From positions 62,001 through 126,000 of the forward strand of contig JARIAR010000025.1 of assembly GCA_029257805.1 (NCBI GenBank): 64,000 nt of DNA, in the 5' to 3' direction. A program made the translations under genes and the position numbers. This DNA comes from Blautia sp. (lineage in GTDB: Bacteria; Bacillota; Clostridia; Lachnospirales; Lachnospiraceae). The notes under the pieces were generated by a model. That model saw nothing but the letters and a program-made list of their open reading frames with translations, did no database searches and had not been told where the DNA came from. Each line of letters starts with the position of its first letter. Positions within the stretch are counted from its first letter, which is position 1. This document shows positions 1 to 8,618 of this stretch, piece after piece.

Positions 1-1793
1 TTGTAGTTGTGGTAATGCTGGAGGCCAGAAAACATAATATTCAGCCTGTTCAGAAAAAAGCAGGGGCAAAAGAGCGGTGGATGGCTTTTAAAGATGCTTT
101 TTGGGGATTTCTGATGCCGGTAATCATTTTAGGAGGAATTTACGGCGGTATTTTCACTCCAACGGAAGCAGCAGCCGTTTCTGTTGTATATGGTCTGTTT
201 GTAGGTATGGTTATTTATCGGGAAGTGAAGCTCAAAGATCTGGCAGAAATATTAATTGATTCTGCTAAAACAACAGGGGGAATTATGCTGATCGTAGCAA
301 GTGCATCTTTGTTTTCTTTTGTATGTACAAAGTTTGGAATTGCAGAAGCTGCTTCTGCATTGCTGGGAAGTATTGCTCATAATCAGTTTACGTTCCTTTT
401 AATCGTAAATGTCATTTTTCTTATTGCCGGATGTTTTATTGATGCAAACTCTGCTATGTATATTTTTATTCCGATTATGCTTCCGGTTTGTAAGGCCCTT
501 GGTTATGATGTAGTTGCTTTCGGGGTAATGGCAACCGTGAATCTTGCCATTGGTCAGGTAACTCCTCCGGTAGGTGTGAATCTCTTTGTTGCAATTGGGG
601 TTAAAATGCGCAAAGGCATGCAAGTTACCTTACAGCAGATCTCCAGGGCAGTTGTTCCTATGATCGCAGTAAGTGTAGCCGTTCTTCTGGTGATCACTTA
701 CATTCCGGGAGTGTCTGTAACACTGCCTAAAATACTTGCAAAAGATTCTTATTCTGGACTGGCCTCTTCTGGATCTTCCGAAAATGCCATGGCTTCAGGA
801 GGAGAAGGAAATACGTTTCATGAAATAGAAGACTATAGTAGTCTGGACTGGCCGGAAATGACATGGAATTTTGCGTGTTCAACAACAGAAACAAGTACAT
901 GGGCAGATGGAGGACGTAAATTTGGAGAATTAATGGAAAAAGCAACAGGCGGAAAAATCAAGGTCAATGTGTATGCTTCTGATCAGCTGACAAATGGAAA
1001 TCAGTCAGAAGGAATTCAGGCTCTTATGAATGGGGATCCTGTCCAGATTTCCATGCATTCTAATTTGATCTATTCTGCATTTGATCCGAGATTTAACGTA
1101 GTATCCCTTCCATTTGCTTACGATTCTCTGGAGGATGCAGATTCTAAGTTTGATGGAGAAGCAGGAGAACAGTTGAAAAGAATTCTGGAAGAGTATGGTC
1201 TTCATTGTATGGGAATTGCGGAAAATGGTTTCCGTGAATTAACAAATAGTGTACAGGAAGTAAAATCTGTAGAGGATATGAAGAATCTTAAAATCCGCGT
1301 AGCCGGTTCAAATCTTCTTATGGAATGTTATAGAAGATGGGGAGCGGATGCTACCAATATGAACTGGTCTGAAACCTATACGGCTTTACAGCAAAATACA
1401 GTAGAAGGGCAGGAAAATCCTCTTCCTGCAATTGATGCAGCCAGCGTACAGGAAGTGCAGAAATACTGTTCTATGTGGGATGCAATTTATGACTGTCTCT
1501 TTTTCTGCATCAATCAGGAACTTTATGATAGTCTTACTCCTGACCAGCAGGCAGTGGTAGATGAGGCAGGACAAAAGGCCGTAGAATATGAACGTTACAT
1601 TAACCGTGCAGGAGATGAAGAAATTACATTACGCTGGGCAGAAGAGAATGGTGTTGTGATAACAGAGAAAGAAGATATGGATCTGGATTCTTTTAAAAAT
1701 GCAGTAAATGGTATTGATGAATGGTATATAACAGAACTGGAAAAACAGGGTTATAAAGATGCAGATAAGCTGGTAAATTCCTTCCGCTCATAA
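1..1793 (+). CDS. TRAP transporter large permease fused to DctP-type binding domain (5' partial)
   Basis: The frame is open at the left edge, so the true start lies outside the window. The first ~245 visible residues are the C-terminal half of a DctM-type TRAP permease: hydrophobic helices with motifs such as GCFIDANSAM and NLAIGQVTPPVGVN. A Ser/Gly-rich linker follows (about residues 250-283 of the visible part). The last ~310 residues are a complete DctP-type solute-binding domain (motifs KIKVNVYASDQL, NLKIRVAGS, QNTVEGQENP). Normally the binding protein is a separate secreted protein with its own signal peptide. Here it has none and would be tethered to the membrane, which requires an extracellular permease C-terminus. 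The substrate is probably an organic acid, but the sequence does not identify it. The 3' end overlaps the convergent LysR gene by 6 bases. Confidence 0.9.
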   Translation, partial: VVVVMLEARKHNIQPVQKKAGAKERWMAFKDAFWGFLMPVIILGGIYGGIFTPTEAAAVSVVYGLFVGMVIYREVKLKDLAEILIDSAKTTGGIMLIVASASLFSFVCTKFGIAEAASALLGSIAHNQFTFLLIVNVIFLIAGCFIDANSAMYIFIPIMLPVCKALGYDVVAFGVMATVNLAIGQVTPPVGVNLFVAIGVKMRKGMQVTLQQISRAVVPMIAVSVAVLLVITYIPGVSVTLPKILAKDSYSGLASSGSSENAMASGGEGNTFHEIEDYSSLDWPEMTWNFACSTTETSTWADGGRKFGELMEKATGGKIKVNVYASDQLTNGNQSEGIQALMNGDPVQISMHSNLIYSAFDPRFNVVSLPFAYDSLEDADSKFDGEAGEQLKRILEEYGLHCMGIAENGFRELTNSVQEVKSVEDMKNLKIRVAGSNLLMECYRRWGADATNMNWSETYTALQQNTVEGQENPLPAIDAASVQEVQKYCSMWDAIYDCLFFCINQELYDSLTPDQQAVVDEAGQKAVEYERYINRAGDEEITLRWAEENGVVITEKEDMDLDSFKNAVNGIDEWYITELEKQGYKDADKLVNSFRS

Positions 1794-2690
1794 AGTCGAT
1801 ATAGAAAGCTGATGGATTACAAGTTGAATAAAAAGCTGCATTTGCGGAGTGACATATTTGTTCTTATGATAAAATAATTGATTAAACATTTCCACAGGAG
1901 GCAGGTTTGTATGCACTTCCGTAAGAACTCCTTTTTGTATTTCCGCCTGAACGGTAAAACGGGGTAAGAAAGAATATCCCATTCCCTTTTTTAAAAGATG
2001 GATGATCGTTTCGGTATTTCCGATTTCCAGTATGGGAGAAATGTGGATTTCCCGTTTTGACAGAAGACGTTCCAGTTCATAGTGGTAAGCGGCGCCTATT
2101 TCAGTGAGAATAAAAGGCTTTGTAGCCAGTTCCTGAATTTTTATAACAGATTCAGAACTGGCTGCAGAGCCTTTTTCTTTTAAAGTTACAAAAACGATCT
2201 GTTCTGTTTTTTGAGCGGCACATATCCATTCCCCACTGTATATTTTATGATCTAAAGTAAAAATACAGTCTATTTCATTACTTTTTGCAAGTTCCATTAA
2301 TTCATCTGTAGTACCTGATTTAATTGTGATTTTTATTCCGGGGTACATTTCATGGAATTTAAGAAGAAGGTTTGGAAGAAGGGCAGTGCAGACAGACTCC
2401 ACACCTCCGATACGTAAAGTACCGCCTGGAATTTCTTCCTGTGTACAAAAAGAGCGGGCTTTATCTGTTGCTTTTAAAATATTGTTGGCATATGGGATAA
2501 AGGCTTCTCCACGTTCTGTGAGATATACTCTTTTTCCAATTCGCTCAAATAAGGGGATGCCCAATTCTTTTTCCAGTTGTTGTATCTGTATTGTAACCGC
2601 AGATTGTGAATATCCAAGTTGTTCTGCTGCTTTTGAAAAATTTTGTGTACCGGCTACTTTTAAGAACGTAGTTATATTTTTTATATCCAT
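1788..2690 (-). CDS. LysR-family transcriptional regulator
   Basis: This 300-residue protein has the standard LysR layout. Residues 1-60 form the winged helix-turn-helix (NFSKAAEQLGYSQSAVTIQIQQLEKELGIPLFER region). The effector-binding domain follows (GTLRIGGVES onward). I chose the ATG at 2690 because an AAAGGAG site lies about 7 bases upstream; the ATG at 2717 has none. The gene is divergent from the aromatic amino acid decarboxylase, with about 130 bases between them. LysR proteins commonly control the divergent neighbour, so that decarboxylase is its likely target. It is convergent with the TRAP fusion gene. The effector is unknown; an aromatic amino acid is an inference from context only. 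Confidence 0.92.
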   Translation of the reverse strand: MDIKNITTFLKVAGTQNFSKAAEQLGYSQSAVTIQIQQLEKELGIPLFERIGKRVYLTERGEAFIPYANNILKATDKARSFCTQEEIPGGTLRIGGVESVCTALLPNLLLKFHEMYPGIKITIKSGTTDELMELAKSNEIDCIFTLDHKIYSGEWICAAQKTEQIVFVTLKEKGSAASSESVIKIQELATKPFILTEIGAAYHYELERLLSKREIHISPILEIGNTETIIHLLKKGMGYSFLPRFTVQAEIQKGVLTEVHTNLPPVEMFNQLFYHKNKYVTPQMQLFIQLVIHQLSISTL

Positions 2691-2823
2691 ATAAACTCCT
2701 TTATTAAAAAAAATCATATATAATATAAAAATTATAAATTTTACATATATATAATTTTAGTGTACATTACTATTTGGAAATAGTCAAAGAGAATTTAATG
2801 TTTAATGGAAAGAGGATGTTGGT

Positions 2824-4251
2824 ATGATAAATAGTGAAAACGTATTAAACAGCAGACAGCTGGAGAAAGAAATAGAAACATTTGTACATGGATTTTTACA
2901 GGACAAACGGAATATCCATTCCCAGGAAGTAATCTGGCAGGCACCGGAAGGACAAATGGATAAAGTAAAGGCAATGGAAATTCCGGAAGATGGCCGTCTG
3001 GCTGATGAAGTAGTACAGGAGATGATGGGAGAAATATACCAATACCGAGGAGATGCCAACCATCCTCGATTTTTTGGATTTGTACCAGGCCCTGCATCTT
3101 CTATATCATGGCTGGGTGATATTATGACATCTGCTTACAACATACATGCAGGCGGAAGTAAACTGGCACCTATGGTTAACTGTATTGAACAGAAGCTTTT
3201 AAAATGGCTTTGCGCACAGGCTGGATTTTGTGGAGAAAAAGCAGGCGGTGTGTTTGTAAGCGGTGGATCCATGGCAAATATTACAGCGCTGACAGCTGCC
3301 AGAGACAGTAAGCTTACAGATAAAAATCTTTTTCTGGGTGTAGCCTATATTTCGGAACAGACGCATAGTTCTGTTGCAAAAGGTCTCCGCATTATTGGGA
3401 TTCCAAACTGCCGTATCCGTAAAATTCCGGTAGATTCTCAATTTCGGATGGATACCACAAAACTTCAGGAAGCCATTGAAAAAGATAAAAAGGCGGGATA
3501 TATCCCATTTGTAGTTGTTGGAACAGCAGGAACAACAAATACAGGAAGTATTGATCCTTTAGAAGAAATTTCCAATATATGCAGAGAACATAATTTATGG
3601 TTCCATATCGATGGAGCATATGGCGGATCGGTTCTCTTAAGTCCTAAATATAAATCGCTTCTTAAAGGAACAGAGCTTGCAGACAGTTTAAGCTGGGATG
3701 CACATAAATGGCTTTTCCAGACATATGGATGTGCAATGGTGCTTGTAAACGACATACAGAATTTGTATCATAGCTTTCATGTAAATCCCGAATATTTAAA
3801 AGATCTGGAAGGCGATATGGAACATATTAATACCTGGGATATTGGTATGGAATTAACACGTCCGGCAAGAGGGTTAAAATTATGGCTGACACTCCAGATT
3901 TTGGGAACACGATTGATCGGCAGCGCTATTGAACATGGCTTTCAATTAGCACAGTGGGCAGAAGAGGCCATAAGAGAAAAGGAAAACTGGGAGATTATTT
4001 CAGAAGCGCAGCTTGCCATGGTAAACTTCCGGTATGCTCCAAAGGGACTTTCAGAAGAAGAAACGGATCTGTTAAATGAAAAAATATCACAGCGCATTTT
4101 AGATAGTGGATTTGCAGCTATTTTTACAACTGTGTTAGAAGGAAAAACGGTTTTGCGTATATGTGCGCTTCATCCTGAAACAACAAAAGAAGATATGAGA
4201 AAAACAATTCAGCTTCTTGATGAATATGCAAAAGAAATCTCCGGTCATTAA
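2824..4251 (+). CDS. Aromatic L-amino acid decarboxylase, probable tryptophan decarboxylase
   Basis: This is a 475-residue group II PLP-dependent decarboxylase. Lys295 (AAA at 3706-3708) in the motif [10 protein letters not shown] is the predicted PLP Schiff-base lysine. Other family motifs are [49 protein letters not shown] and [14 protein letters not shown]. From memory, the whole protein is very close to the characterised tryptophan decarboxylase of Ruminococcus gnavus, including the [16 protein letters not shown] and [14 protein letters not shown] stretches. The likely reaction is tryptophan (possibly also phenylalanine or tyrosine) to the amine and CO2 in the cytoplasm, giving tryptamine. 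It is divergent from a LysR gene, and its last 4 bases overlap sigG convergently. The family is firm; the substrate is an inference from similarity. Confidence 0.88.
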   Translation: MINSENVLNSRQLEKEIETFVHGFLQDKRNIHSQEVIWQAPEGQMDKVKAMEIPEDGRLADEVVQEMMGEIYQYRGDANHPRFFGFVPGPASSISWLGDIMTSAYNIHAGGSKLAPMVNCIEQKLLKWLCAQAGFCGEKAGGVFVSGGSMANITALTAARDSKLTDKNLFLGVAYISEQTHSSVAKGLRIIGIPNCRIRKIPVDSQFRMDTTKLQEAIEKDKKAGYIPFVVVGTAGTTNTGSIDPLEEISNICREHNLWFHIDGAYGGSVLLSPKYKSLLKGTELADSLSWDAHKWLFQTYGCAMVLVNDIQNLYHSFHVNPEYLKDLEGDMEHINTWDIGMELTRPARGLKLWLTLQILGTRLIGSAIEHGFQLAQWAEEAIREKENWEIISEAQLAMVNFRYAPKGLSEEETDLLNEKISQRILDSGFAAIFTTVLEGKTVLRICALHPETTKEDMRKTIQLLDEYAKEISGH

Positions 4252-5030
4252 GGCCGGAGATATTTTTTCATAGATTTTAGCGCATTTTTTTCCAGACGAC
4301 TGACCTGAGCCTGGGAGATACCGATTTCATCTGCAACTTCCATTTGTGTTTTGCCTTCATAAAAGCGGAGTTCAATAATGTGGCGTTCTCTGTTTCCAAG
4401 ACGTTTTAACGCTTCTCGCAGAGAAAGGTTTTCAATCCATCGTTCTTCTCTGTTTTTTTTATCGCTAATCTGATCCATAACATATAAAGTGTCGCCCCCT
4501 TCTGTATATACAGGTTCAAAAAGACTGATGGGATTTTGGATAGCATCCATGGCATAAACGATCATTTCCTTTTCAATACCGATTTCTTCTGCAATTTCAT
4601 GAATGGTGGGTTCTTTCAGTTTTTCTTTTACATAATTTTCTTTTGCGTAAATAGCTTTATATGCAATGTCTCTTAGTGAACGGCTTACCCGAATAGAATT
4701 ATTGTCACGGAGATAGCGGCGGATTTCTCCAATGATCATGGGTACCGCATACGTGGAAAATTTCACGTTTAAAGTTGTGTCAAAGTTGTCAATTGCTTTT
4801 ATAAGACCAATACATCCAATTTGAAATAAATCATCGGCATTTTCATTGCTATTTTGGAAACGTTTGATTACACTTAGGACAAGACGTAAATTTCCTTTAA
4901 TATAAAGTTCCCGCGCTTCTTCGTCACCAGCTTTAATTTTACGGAAAAGCTCCTCTTTTTCTTCTGCTTTCAGAATGGGAAGCTTCGATGTGTTTACGCC
5001 GCAGATTTCTACTTTGTTAAGTGCCATCAT
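4248..5030 (-). CDS. sigG: RNA polymerase sporulation sigma factor SigG
   Basis: This 260-residue sigma-70 factor directs late forespore transcription during sporulation. It matches sigma-G closely: the N-terminal [13 protein letters not shown] signature, region 2 ([53 protein letters not shown]), region 3 and region 4 ([23 protein letters not shown]). An AAGGAGGAT site precedes two adjacent ATGs at 5030 and 5027; either could be used. It is a single gene here, without the sigE and spoIIGA genes often found beside it. It ends against the decarboxylase gene. Its presence shows that the organism belongs to an endospore-forming lineage. Confidence 0.97.
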   Translation of the reverse strand: MMALNKVEICGVNTSKLPILKAEEKEELFRKIKAGDEEARELYIKGNLRLVLSVIKRFQNSNENADDLFQIGCIGLIKAIDNFDTTLNVKFSTYAVPMIIGEIRRYLRDNNSIRVSRSLRDIAYKAIYAKENYVKEKLKEPTIHEIAEEIGIEKEMIVYAMDAIQNPISLFEPVYTEGGDTLYVMDQISDKKNREERWIENLSLREALKRLGNRERHIIELRFYEGKTQMEVADEIGISQAQVSRLEKNALKSMKKYLRP

Positions 5031-5181
5031 AGATCCTCCTTATCTTACTTTCTTACTAAGGATGATTCTCATGGTGGAGTGGAAATATACGGCTTTGAAG
5101 AAAATATAAAAAATAAAAGACCTTGACAAGATTTATTATGTACAGGAAAATAAGAAAAAAACAGATAAAGAAGGAAAAAAA

Positions 5182-5856
5182 ATGAAAGAAAAGAAAAGTG
5201 GATTTTATCCGGATGCTGTGGTTTTTGATATGGACGGATTGATGTTTGATAGTGAGAGGATTGTACAGAAGGCATGGAACAGAGCTGGAGAAAAAATGGG
5301 ATATGGCCTTTTAGGAGATGAAAATATACGTTTTACCCTTGGATTTAACAGAGAAAGACGGAAAGTATATTTTAAAGATAAATATGGAGCAGATTTTCCC
5401 TATGATAAGTTTCAGGATCTGTATGCAGGGATTTATAATGAGTATGTGAAAGAAAATGGAATTCCTGTAAAAAGAGGACTTTATGAATTGTTGGAAGTTT
5501 TGGAAGAAAAGGGCATTCCAAGAGCTGTGGCAACTTCTTCCAGCAGAGAGAATGCCCTGGAAAATTTAAAAAGAGCAGGAATTTTGGAAAAATTCCAGGC
5601 GGTTGTAACCGGCGATATGGTTCGGGAGGGAAAACCCAGTCCGGAAATTTATATAACAGCCTGCAGTAAGCTTGGGATACATGGGGAAAAGGCAATGGCT
5701 CTTGAAGATGCACCAAATGGGATCCTTGCAGCGAAGAATGCAGGAATGTATACCGTTTTTGTTCCGGACATTCTGGAAGATTTTTCCGAATTTTCATTCC
5801 TTCCGGATAAAAAAGCGGAATCTCTTCAGGAAGTGGCCCGGTGGCTTTCCTGTTAA
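5182..5856 (+). CDS. HAD-superfamily hydrolase, beta-phosphoglucomutase-like
   Basis: This 224-residue HAD subfamily IA protein has nucleophile Asp16 and acid/base Asp18 in the motif FDMDGLMFDS. An alpha-helical cap follows at about residues 20-85. It also has the motif II serine region ATSSS, the motif III lysine in REGKPSPEIY and the motif IV acidic residues in ALEDAPNGI. It likely dephosphorylates a small phosphorylated metabolite, or interconverts a sugar phosphate, in the cytoplasm. The sequence does not fix the substrate. A GAAGGA site precedes the ATG. The gene is divergent from sigG, and its 3' end overlaps the ylmC-type gene by 4 bases. Confidence 0.88.
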   Translation: MKEKKSGFYPDAVVFDMDGLMFDSERIVQKAWNRAGEKMGYGLLGDENIRFTLGFNRERRKVYFKDKYGADFPYDKFQDLYAGIYNEYVKENGIPVKRGLYELLEVLEEKGIPRAVATSSSRENALENLKRAGILEKFQAVVTGDMVREGKPSPEIYITACSKLGIHGEKAMALEDAPNGILAAKNAGMYTVFVPDILEDFSEFSFLPDKKAESLQEVARWLSC

Positions 5857-6125
5857 AAAAGATGCTCTTTTTCTTTGTGAAGACATTTTTCTTCCTGGAT
5901 TTTTACAAGAATAATATCTGCACCGATTTGGCAGATGCATTCCCAGGGAATAATATATTCACTTTCTCTGTTAAAGAAGCAGCAGCAAAAGCGTCCGGGA
6001 CCAGGAACGATCAGGGCAGTGAGCCGGTTGGTTTTACAGTCAAACTCCACATCAATGGGACAGCCCAGACTTCGACATGTGCAGATATTAATAATCTCTT
6101 TTTGCTTTAATTCACAGAGGCGCAT
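5853..6125 (-). CDS. YlmC/YmxH-family sporulation protein (PRC-barrel-like)
   Basis: This small 90-residue protein matches the YlmC/YmxH sporulation family. It starts MRLCELKQKEIINIC and has the conserved segments DVEFD, ALIVPGPGRF, EYIIPWECICQIGADIILV. The fold is a PRC-barrel-like beta structure. The biochemical role of the family is not established; mutants in related genes are linked to sporulation. Oddities are four Cys in the ICTCRSLGC and CCCF segments and a weak ribosome-binding site before the ATG. It lies near sigG, separated by the HAD gene on the other strand, as is common in clostridia. Confidence 0.85.
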   Translation of the reverse strand: MRLCELKQKEIINICTCRSLGCPIDVEFDCKTNRLTALIVPGPGRFCCCFFNRESEYIIPWECICQIGADIILVKIQEEKCLHKEKEHLF

Positions 6126-6280
6126 AAGGTAACCTGTTTTTTATGAAAATTTATGCGTAAATTCCCGGAAATATGCAGGTCCATTTATTGACATAATGGA
6201 AAGCTATCAAGTATAATGTGTATATTCAAATACAAAAGAAGTGCAGACCGAAAAGGTTTGTATGGAAAGGGGAATGTACT

Positions 6281-6730
6281 GTGAAATGTCCGTTTTGTAA
6301 TCAGGATAATACAAGAGTGGTAGATTCAAGACCGGTGGAGGATACCAATTCAATTCGGCGCAGACGCCTTTGTGATGCATGTGGAAGAAGGTTTACTACA
6401 TATGAAAAAGTGGAGACAATTCCTCTTACAGTAATAAAAAAAGATCAGAATCGAGAGCAGTACAGTCGGAAGAAAATCCAGGATGGTGTTTTAAGAGCTT
6501 GTTACAAGCGTCCGATTCCCATCGAAAAAGTAGAAGAAATGCTGGATTCTATTGAAGGTGAAATTTTTAATGAAGAAGAAAAAGAAATTTCCAGCACAAA
6601 GATCGGAGAAATTGTAATGGCACATCTGAAAAATCTGGATGCAGTTGCATATGTACGTTTTGCATCTGTGTATCGGGAGTTTAAAGATGTCAGCACATTT
6701 ATGGATGAGTTGAAAAAGTTTATGAATTGA
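6281..6730 (+). CDS. nrdR: Transcriptional repressor NrdR
   Basis: This 149-residue repressor of ribonucleotide reductase genes acts on NrdR boxes in response to bound ATP or dATP. The zinc ribbon is formed by Cys3, Cys6, Cys31 and Cys34 (MKCPFC and RRLCDACG). The ATP-cone domain follows at about residues 49-139 (PLTVIKKDQNREQYSRKK onward). The start is a GTG at 6281 with a GGAAAGGGGA site at suitable spacing; an upstream in-frame ATG at 6218 would add 21 residues with no homology. It lies just upstream of the thiamine operon, which has its own promoter. Confidence 0.96.
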   Translation: MKCPFCNQDNTRVVDSRPVEDTNSIRRRRLCDACGRRFTTYEKVETIPLTVIKKDQNREQYSRKKIQDGVLRACYKRPIPIEKVEEMLDSIEGEIFNEEEKEISSTKIGEIVMAHLKNLDAVAYVRFASVYREFKDVSTFMDELKKFMN

Positions 6731-6748
6731 CAGGGTTTTTGTAAAGTA

Positions 6749-6778
6749 TTGACTTTTTTTGAAAAAAAGGTGTACAAT
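6749..6778 (+). promoter_or_regulatory. Sigma-A-type promoter of the thiamine operon
   Basis: TTGACT (6749-6754) and TACAAT (6773-6778) are separated by 18 bases. This lies directly before the TPP aptamer, so transcription would start near 6785 and include the riboswitch. Confidence 0.75.
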
Positions 6779-6798
6779 ATACAAGACAATAGAAAAAA

Positions 6799-6885
6799 AG
6801 CGGGGAGCTTGTATGACAGGCTGAGAGGAAGGTATGACCTTCGACCCATTAACCTGATTTGGATAATGCCAACGTAGGGATGCTT
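6799..6885 (+). promoter_or_regulatory. TPP riboswitch aptamer (THI box)
   Basis: The segment carries the conserved THI-box elements in order: a GGGG-containing P1/P2 strand at 6801-6805, CTGAGA at 6821-6826, AACCTGAT at 6851-6858, and GGATAATGCC followed by AACGTAGGGA at 6861-6880. It is followed by a terminator hairpin and thiS. TPP binding is therefore expected to terminate transcription of the whole thi operon. Confidence 0.96.
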
Positions 6886-6910
6886 TATAAGCGTATAAGC
6901 GTAATTTATG

Positions 6911-6944
6911 GAGAAATTGCCAGACAGGTGATTTCTCTTTTTTT
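6911..6944 (+). terminator. Riboswitch expression-platform terminator
   Basis: GAGAAATTGCC (6911-6921) pairs with GGTGATTTCTC (6927-6937) through an AGACA loop, allowing two G-U pairs. A run of T follows to 6944. Its position between the TPP aptamer and thiS fits transcription attenuation. Confidence 0.85.
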
Positions 6945-6986
6945 GTCCCGAAATACAGGTTGCTTTTTATACAGGAGGTGAGGAGC

Positions 6987-7181
6987 ATGGTAAAGATCAA
7001 TGGGGAATATGAAGAGGCTGAAGGGAAAACCATAGAAGAATATTTAAAGAACGCTCATTTCGATCGAAAACGGATTGCTGTGGAACGAAATGGAGAAATT
7101 GTTCCTAAATTGCAGTATGGAAGTACAGTTATGGAAGCAGAAGACGTGATAGAAATTGTCTGTTTTGTAGGAGGTGGCTGA
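6987..7181 (+). CDS. thiS: Sulfur carrier protein ThiS
   Basis: This 64-residue ubiquitin-like protein ends in the Gly-Gly tail (CFVGGG) that is adenylated by ThiF and converted to a thiocarboxylate, the sulfur donor for thiazole synthesis by ThiG. It opens with MVKINGEYEEAEGKTIEEYL, typical of ThiS. I chose the ATG at 6987 because AGGAGG lies 8 bases upstream; this is also the normal family length. It is the first gene of the riboswitch-controlled thi operon. The ThiF ribosome-binding site lies inside its last codons. Confidence 0.95.
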   Translation: MVKINGEYEEAEGKTIEEYLKNAHFDRKRIAVERNGEIVPKLQYGSTVMEAEDVIEIVCFVGGG

Positions 7182-7182
7182 A

Positions 7183-7818
7183 ATGATCCCAACAGAGGCG
7201 GAAATGAAAGAGGCTCAGAAATTCTATCATGGAAAAAAACTGCAGGAAAAGTTTGATAAAGCAGTTGTGGCAATTTGCGGACTTGGAGGGCTGGGGTCAA
7301 ATATTGCGATTTCGCTTGCGAGAGCAGGAATTGGAAGAATGATCTTAATTGATTTTGATGAGGTATCTGTTTCCAATCTTAATCGACAGCAGTATAAGGC
7401 CATTCAGGTTGGATGGAAAAAAACAGAAGCTTTGGCTGAAAATCTAAAAGAAATCGCTCCGTATATAGAGATTGAGACACATAATATCTACATGGATGAG
7501 ACAAATATGAAAGATTTGTTAAAAGACGCAGATGTAATCTGTGAAGCCTTTGACTGTGCGGAAACGAAAGCACTTCTTACAAATATCGTACTGGAAAATC
7601 TGCCGGGAAAATTTCTTGTGGCAGCTTCCGGTATGGCAGGAATTGGCAGTGTAAATGAAATAAAAAGCCGCAGAGTAGGAAAATACTTTTATATTTGTGG
7701 AGATGGAGTAAGTGATATACAAAAAGAAACACTTCTCTTTTCATCCCGGACAGCAGTTTGTGCAGCCCATCAGGCCCATATGGTTTTACGGATTCTTGGG
7801 GAAGAATTTGAGGCATAA
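7183..7818 (+). CDS. thiF: ThiS adenylyltransferase ThiF
   Basis: This 211-residue E1-like enzyme adenylates the C-terminal glycine of ThiS. The nucleotide-binding glycine motif CGLGGLGSN is at residues 32-40 and the conserved [15 protein letters not shown] at about 57-71. The C-terminal half is short and lacks the CxxC zinc pairs of E. coli-type ThiF, which is common in the clostridial form. I chose the ATG at 7183, with AGGAGG at 7169-7174; a GTG at 7174 is less likely. The start lies directly after the thiS stop, indicating translational coupling. Confidence 0.94.
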   Translation: MIPTEAEMKEAQKFYHGKKLQEKFDKAVVAICGLGGLGSNIAISLARAGIGRMILIDFDEVSVSNLNRQQYKAIQVGWKKTEALAENLKEIAPYIEIETHNIYMDETNMKDLLKDADVICEAFDCAETKALLTNIVLENLPGKFLVAASGMAGIGSVNEIKSRRVGKYFYICGDGVSDIQKETLLFSSRTAVCAAHQAHMVLRILGEEFEA

Positions 7819-7837
7819 AGCAGAAAGAAGGACAAAG

Positions 7838-8608
7838 ATGAAAAACGATAAACTTGTAATTGGTGGTCATGAATTTCATTCACGATTTATTCTTGGTTCA
7901 GGAAAATATTCTCTTGAGCTTATTGATGCAGCGGTAAAATATGCAGGAGCTGAAATGATCACTCTTGCTGTGCGGCGTACGAACACAAAAGAAAAAGAAA
8001 ATATTTTGGATTACATTCCAGAGGGAGTGACGCTTCTTCCAAACACGTCAGGAGCAAGAAATGCAGAAGAGGCGGTTCGGATTGCACGGCTTGCCAGAGA
8101 ACTGGGATGTGGTGATTTTGTAAAGATAGAGATCATGCGAGATGCCAAATATCTTCTTCCGGATAACGAAGAAACAGTAAAAGCAACAGAAATTCTTGCA
8201 AAAGAAGGCTTTATCGTAATGCCGTATATGTATCCGGACTTAAATACAGCACGAGATCTTGTACATGCCGGTGCAGCATCTGTTATGCCGCTGGCATCGC
8301 CGATCGGTTCTAATAAAGGGCTTGCAACAAAGGAATTTATCCAGATTTTGATAGAGGAAATAGAGCTTCCGATTATTGTGGATGCGGGAATTGGAAAGCC
8401 TTCTCAGGCATGTGAGGCAATGGAAATGGGGGCTGCCGCTATTATGGCGAATACAGCGCTGGCTACAGCGGGAAATCTTCCTGTAATGGCAGAAGCTTTT
8501 CGAAAAGCGGTGGAAGCAGGGAGAAATGCATATTTGTCCGGACTTGGAAGAGTTTTGACAAGGGGCGCTTCAGCATCGGATCCGTTAACCGGTTTTTTGC
8601 ATGATTAA
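7838..8608 (+). CDS. thiG: Thiazole synthase ThiG
   Basis: This 256-residue TIM-barrel enzyme condenses 1-deoxy-D-xylulose 5-phosphate, dehydroglycine (from ThiH) and the ThiS thiocarboxylate into the thiazole phosphate. Family motifs are ILGSGKYS near the start, [24 protein letters not shown] (with the likely Schiff-base lysine), [13 protein letters not shown] and [10 protein letters not shown]. The ATG at 7838 gives the usual ThiG length. It lies between thiF and thiH, whose product it needs. Confidence 0.96.
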   Translation: MKNDKLVIGGHEFHSRFILGSGKYSLELIDAAVKYAGAEMITLAVRRTNTKEKENILDYIPEGVTLLPNTSGARNAEEAVRIARLARELGCGDFVKIEIMRDAKYLLPDNEETVKATEILAKEGFIVMPYMYPDLNTARDLVHAGAASVMPLASPIGSNKGLATKEFIQILIEEIELPIIVDAGIGKPSQACEAMEMGAAAIMANTALATAGNLPVMAEAFRKAVEAGRNAYLSGLGRVLTRGASASDPLTGFLHD

Positions 8609-8618
8609 GGAGGAAACT

